The position numbers and the translations under genes were made by a program. DNA of 64,000 nucleotides, taken from positions 1 to 64,000 of the forward strand of contig NZ_VAHO01000006.1 of the NCBI RefSeq assembly GCF_005796225.1. Direction: 5' to 3'. The first letter of the stretch is position 1. Each line of letters begins with the position of its first letter. The notes below the pieces were generated by a model. The model was not told the origin of the DNA. It saw nothing but the letters and a program-made list of their open reading frames with translations, and ran no database searches. Below, piece after piece: positions 61,094 through 64,000 of this stretch. The DNA comes from Pseudarthrobacter sp. NamE5. Its GTDB lineage: Bacteria > Actinomycetota > Actinomycetes > Actinomycetales > Micrococcaceae.

Positions 61094-61190
61094 GGCCTGC
61101 TGCCTTACAAGGGCTTAATGGTCAGTGGAGGCCTCTGCTTTGTCACGGACCTGGACGCGACGGCGCTGGGGCGGACCGATAAGGAGTGCC

Positions 61191-61979
61191 GTGGAGAGGT
61201 CGAGGGAATATCGATGGTACGGCCGCGCGTTCAAGCTCTTCAAACGTGATTCCGAGGACTGGAAAATTGCCCCGCGGCAGGCGCTGCTGCTGGCCCTGCT
61301 CCCCTTTGTCCTCGCCGCCCTCGTCGCCGCAATGGTTCCGTTCAAGGAGCTCTATCTCTGGCTCGTCAGCGAAGACTCCCTGATCGAATGGCTCCAGTTC
61401 CTCTGCCTGCTGGGCGCCTGCATCTTCCTGCCCACCATCACCTTCCGCCTGTTCCGGTCGGGATTGGCACGCATTGCAGTTCTCTACGGCCTGGTCACCT
61501 TGGGCGTCCTGTTCCTCACAGGCGAGGAGATCTCCTGGGGCCAGCGGATCTTCGGCTGGAACACGCCTGAAGACCTGCAGGAGGTCAACCGTCAGGGAGA
61601 GACCACGGTGCATAACATCCGTGGCGTGCAGGAGCTGGTCCCCTTCGCAATGCTCTTTGCAGGCCTGTACGGCGCAGCTGCCCCACTGGTCTCGGCTGCA
61701 CTTGGGGAACGATGGAAGCGCAGTCTGGATAAGAACCTGCTCGTCCCACCGTTGTGTCTGGTGCCGGCCTTCCTGCTGGCCGCCGGCTACCGGCTGTTCC
61801 GCCTGCTGATCTGGCCCCAGCCGGCTTTGGTGATCTCGGAATACGGCGAAGTGATGGAGCTATGCCTGTACCTGGGGCTGGCGCTGTTCTGCTGGTTCAA
61901 CCTGCGCCTCCTCCGGCAGCCGCAGCCGGAAGCCGGAGCTGGGGATGCACCCCGCCGCATGCACCGGAAGGCTATGTAG
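61191..61979 (+). CDS. Multi-pass membrane protein of unknown function (262 aa)
   Basis: GTG 61191 with AAGGAG five bases upstream. About six hydrophobic segments (LLLALLPFVLAALVAAM, LIEWLQFLCLLGACIFLP, IAVLYGLVTLGVLFLTG, LVPFAMLFAGLYGAAAPLVS, PPLCLVPAFLLAAGYRLF, LCLYLGLALFCWFNLRLL) with the acidic segments EEISWGQRIFGWNTPEDLQE and ISEYGEVMELCLY between. I recognise no family. The conserved-looking EEISWGQ and VNRQGETTVHN motifs may be functional. It carries the shared 18-nt upstream element, pointing to a regulon with the GH16 and GAF-ANTAR genes. Confidence 0.7.
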   Translation: MERSREYRWYGRAFKLFKRDSEDWKIAPRQALLLALLPFVLAALVAAMVPFKELYLWLVSEDSLIEWLQFLCLLGACIFLPTITFRLFRSGLARIAVLYGLVTLGVLFLTGEEISWGQRIFGWNTPEDLQEVNRQGETTVHNIRGVQELVPFAMLFAGLYGAAAPLVSAALGERWKRSLDKNLLVPPLCLVPAFLLAAGYRLFRLLIWPQPALVISEYGEVMELCLYLGLALFCWFNLRLLRQPQPEAGAGDAPRRMHRKAM

Positions 61980-62063
61980 CCACCCAACGCGCCTATGAAA
62001 CCTTGGTGCTCTGCCGGTTAGCCTAGGAACCACGTTAGTTCCCGGCCCCGTGGGAGGCACCGC

Positions 62064-63230
62064 ATGGAAACGATCAGCCCGAAGCTGTTGAACTGGGCGT
62101 CCATCCTCGACAGCCAGACCCGCGAGCAGGCCGTCAAGACGGCAAGCCTGCCCTTCATCTACCCGCACCTGGCCCTGATGCCGGATGCGCACCTGGGCAA
62201 GGGCGCCACCGTGGGCTCGGTCATTCCCACGCTGCGCGCCATCATCCCGGCGGCCGTAGGGGTGGACATCGGCTGTGGCATGATCGCCGTCCGGACCCAG
62301 TACTCGGCCAGCGACCTCCCGAAGGACCGGAAACGGATCCGGGAGGACATTGAGCGCGCCATTCCGCTGTCGGCGGGCCACAACAACAAGAAGATCCTGC
62401 CCACCGCCGTGGCACGGATCGCGGAGCTGAAGCAGCTGGCTGCGAAGTCCGGGTTCAATCCGGCGCAGTACGTGAGCCAGTGGGAGCTGCAGCTGGGATC
62501 CCTGGGCTCAGGCAACCATTTCATCGAAATCTGCGCGGACGAAGCCGACGCAGTATGGCTGTTCCTGCACTCCGGCTCCCGGGGCATCGGCAACAAGATT
62601 GCCCAGCACCACATCGGAGTCGCCCAGCACGTCACCCGCAAAAACCAAATCTACCTCCCCGACCCGGACCTCGCCTACCTCGACGAGGGCACGCCTCAGT
62701 TCGACCGCTACATCGCCGAGCTGCGCTGGGCCCAGCACTTCGCCCTGCTCAACCGCGAAGAAATGATGGACCGGGTGCGGGCCCAGTTCGCCCGCTGGGT
62801 GGGCGGGCCGGTGCAGGAGCTGGAGCGGATCAACTGCCACCACAACTTCACCCAGCAGGAGACGCACTACGGCAAGTCCGTGTGGGTGTCCCGGAAGGGG
62901 GCCATCAAAGCCGAGCCCGGCGATCCCGGACTGATTCCCGGATCCATGGGGACGGCGTCGTATGTGGTGGAAGGCCGCGGCAACGCGGCGTCCCTGAACT
63001 CATCGCCCCATGGTGCGGGCCGGGAGTACTCGCGCAACGCAGCCCGGAAGGCGTTCACGCTGGAGGAGCTGAAGCGGGCAATGCGGGGGATCGAATTCCG
63101 TGCCTCGGAGGCTTTTATCGACGAGATTCCCGCCGCCTACAAGCCGATTGACCAGGTAATGCAGGATGCCGCGGACCTGGTGAGCGTGAGGCACAAGCTG
63201 CGGCAGCTGGTCAATGTGAAGGGCAACTGA
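62064..63230 (+). CDS. rtcB: RtcB-family RNA-splicing ligase
   Basis: A 388-aa RNA ligase joining 2',3'-cyclic phosphate or 3'-phosphate ends to 5'-OH with GTP. Marks: ALMPDAHLGKGATVGSVIPT, VGVDIGCGMIAVRT with the metal-ligand Cys (C71), LGSLGSGNHFIEI, FLHSGSRGIGNKIAQHH, INCHHNFT and PGSMGTASYVVEGRG. Length is usual for the shorter bacterial RtcB clade. There is no RtcA or RtcR next to it. ATG 62064 follows a GGGAGG. Role is repair of cleaved RNAs; substrate here is unknown. Confidence 0.92.
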   Translation: METISPKLLNWASILDSQTREQAVKTASLPFIYPHLALMPDAHLGKGATVGSVIPTLRAIIPAAVGVDIGCGMIAVRTQYSASDLPKDRKRIREDIERAIPLSAGHNNKKILPTAVARIAELKQLAAKSGFNPAQYVSQWELQLGSLGSGNHFIEICADEADAVWLFLHSGSRGIGNKIAQHHIGVAQHVTRKNQIYLPDPDLAYLDEGTPQFDRYIAELRWAQHFALLNREEMMDRVRAQFARWVGGPVQELERINCHHNFTQQETHYGKSVWVSRKGAIKAEPGDPGLIPGSMGTASYVVEGRGNAASLNSSPHGAGREYSRNAARKAFTLEELKRAMRGIEFRASEAFIDEIPAAYKPIDQVMQDAADLVSVRHKLRQLVNVKGN

Positions 63231-63339
63231 ACCGCCGTACCGAGGCAGTCCTGCGTCCAAATGTGACGCTAGATGAACCAGCGTGACCCCCCGTTTCCGC
63301 TTCATTGAACGGGTTTGGGCCACTCCCTATGGTGAAACA

Positions 63340-64000
63340 ATGACAAGTTCCAAGCCCGGGATGACCCGCATCGTGGCAGGCGAAAGCGCGGTCCCCAAGC
63401 GCAAGCGTGCCATCGAGGCTGCCTTGGCCATCGGGCTGGTTTTGCTGATTGCCGTGGGCGCCATGGTGGCATCCACTGTTTCGCGTAACACAGAGGCCCA
63501 GGCGGCTGAGCCCACCCCCGCTGCCGAGCTCAAGCTCGGCTACTTCGGCAATGTCACGCATGCGCCAGCCCTGGTGGGCATAAAAGAAGGTCTCCTTGCC
63601 GAAGCGTTGGGGAAAACCGCCCTGAGCACAGAGACATTCAACGCCGGACCCGCTGCCATCGAGGCGCTGAACGCAGGCGCAATCGACGCCGCCTACATCG
63701 GCCCCAACCCGGCCATCAACTCTTTCGTCAAGAGCCAGGGTGAGTCCGTCAGGATCATTGCCGGTGCCGCCGCCGGCGGGGCCCAGCTGGTGGTGAAGCC
63801 GGAGATCACCTCCGCCACCGACCTTGAGGGAAAGACCCTTGCCTCGCCGCAGCTCGGCGGCACGCAGGACGTAGCCCTGCGGGCGTGGCTCGCGGACCAG
63901 GGATACAAGACCAACGTGGACGGCAGCGGCGACGTCAACATCAATCCCACCGAGAACGCCCAGTCGCTGAAGCTGTTCCAGGACGGAAAGCTCGACGGCG
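63340..64000 (+). CDS. ABC transporter substrate-binding protein (aliphatic sulfonate/SsuA-like), partial
   Basis: Runs off the right edge; 220 codons are visible. Basic N-region and one signal helix (AALAIGLVLLIAVGAMVAS) precede the mature domain, LKLGYFGNVTHAPALVGIKE, then IEALNAGAIDAAYIGPNPAI and VRIIAGAAAGGAQLVVKPE, followed by LEGKTLASPQLGGTQDVALR. This is the SsuA/TauA/NMT1 binding-protein pattern. No lipobox is visible. A sulfonate source of sulfur would fit the cys operon 2.4 kb upstream; taurine or nitrate remain possible. The start is ATG 63340. Confidence 0.85.
   Translation, partial: MTSSKPGMTRIVAGESAVPKRKRAIEAALAIGLVLLIAVGAMVASTVSRNTEAQAAEPTPAAELKLGYFGNVTHAPALVGIKEGLLAEALGKTALSTETFNAGPAAIEALNAGAIDAAYIGPNPAINSFVKSQGESVRIIAGAAAGGAQLVVKPEITSATDLEGKTLASPQLGGTQDVALRAWLADQGYKTNVDGSGDVNINPTENAQSLKLFQDGKLDG

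Overview
The window looks like a chromosomal segment of a high-GC actinobacterium of the Micrococcaceae (Arthrobacter, Pseudarthrobacter or a close relative). The support is strong GC bias in third codon positions, frequent GTG/TTG starts, a menaquinone gene set that includes a geranylgeranyl-reductase-type enzyme (Arthrobacter is known for MK-9(H2)), an APS-type CysH, several ANTAR-domain regulators, and small proteins typical of this family. No rRNA, tRNA, CRISPR or replication origin was recognised. This assignment is inferred from gene content; no search was run.

Layout. 1-4.9 kb is an accessory stretch with visibly lower GC: a large acyltransferase-3/SGNH gene, then a dead IS30-type insertion sequence. 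4.4-6.3 kb holds three single-helix microproteins and a MinD/EspI-like ATPase with a long disordered N-terminus. 6.4-11 kb is an Lrp-type regulator divergent from a branched-chain 2-oxoacid dehydrogenase E1a-E1b-E2 operon. 11-17 kb carries a SRPBCC protein, a secreted GH16 enzyme, a metallo-beta-lactamase-fold hydrolase, a diacylglycerol-kinase-like enzyme and a secreted GH26 enzyme. 17-21.5 kb is a potassium-type module: an APC/KUP-like permease and a KdpD/KdpE-like two-component pair without kdpFABC. 21.5-31 kb is rich in signalling domains (GGDEF-EAL, GAF, GAF-ANTAR, PAS-ANTAR) mixed with microproteins and a decayed acyltransferase. 31-34.7 kb has an MFS transporter, a lipase-like hydrolase overlapping an LssY-domain membrane protein, and a methyltransferase. 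35-39.4 kb is a candidate gamma-glutamyl/peptide-amide locus: a class-I-glutamine-amidotransferase-type hydrolase, a YbdK/GCS2 ligase and an N-acetylglutaminylglutamine-amidotransferase-like enzyme. 39.5-53.4 kb contains a PAP2 phosphatase, menC, a Tat-exported PhoX phosphatase, menD, a polar amino acid ABC importer, an isochorismate synthase, menG, a menJ-like reductase and a polyprenyl diphosphate synthase. 53.8-55 kb has a SUKH-like protein and a TRIC/YadS channel. 55-61 kb is the assimilatory sulfate reduction operon (chelatase, sulfite reductase, APS reductase, CysD, CysN). 61-64 kb holds a membrane protein of unknown role, RtcB and the start of a substrate-binding protein that runs off the window.

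How genes work together. The three bkd genes form an oxoacid dehydrogenase lacking only E3. menC, menD, the isochorismate synthase, menG, the menJ-like reductase and the polyprenyl synthase cover most of menaquinone synthesis, with partly saturated side chains inferred. The sulfur operon takes sulfate through APS directly to sulfite and sulfide, because CysH has the APS-reductase cysteine pattern and CysN has no APS-kinase domain; the SirB/CbiX-type chelatase would supply siroheme.

Most notable non-genic signals: (1) an 18-nt element occurring twice exactly and once nearly exactly, each time 77-100 nt upstream of a start codon and in the same orientation as the gene; (2) two families of intergenic repeats, a CTCTCTCAC-type ~34-nt unit in three loci and a GC-rich palindrome in three loci; (3) a nested palindrome inside the 5' end of cysH; (4) a possible structured RNA at 34816-34931; (5) an 11-bp-period direct repeat upstream of the permease of the Kdp-like module; and (6) a 28-codon upstream ORF that overlaps the ybdK-like start as ATGA.
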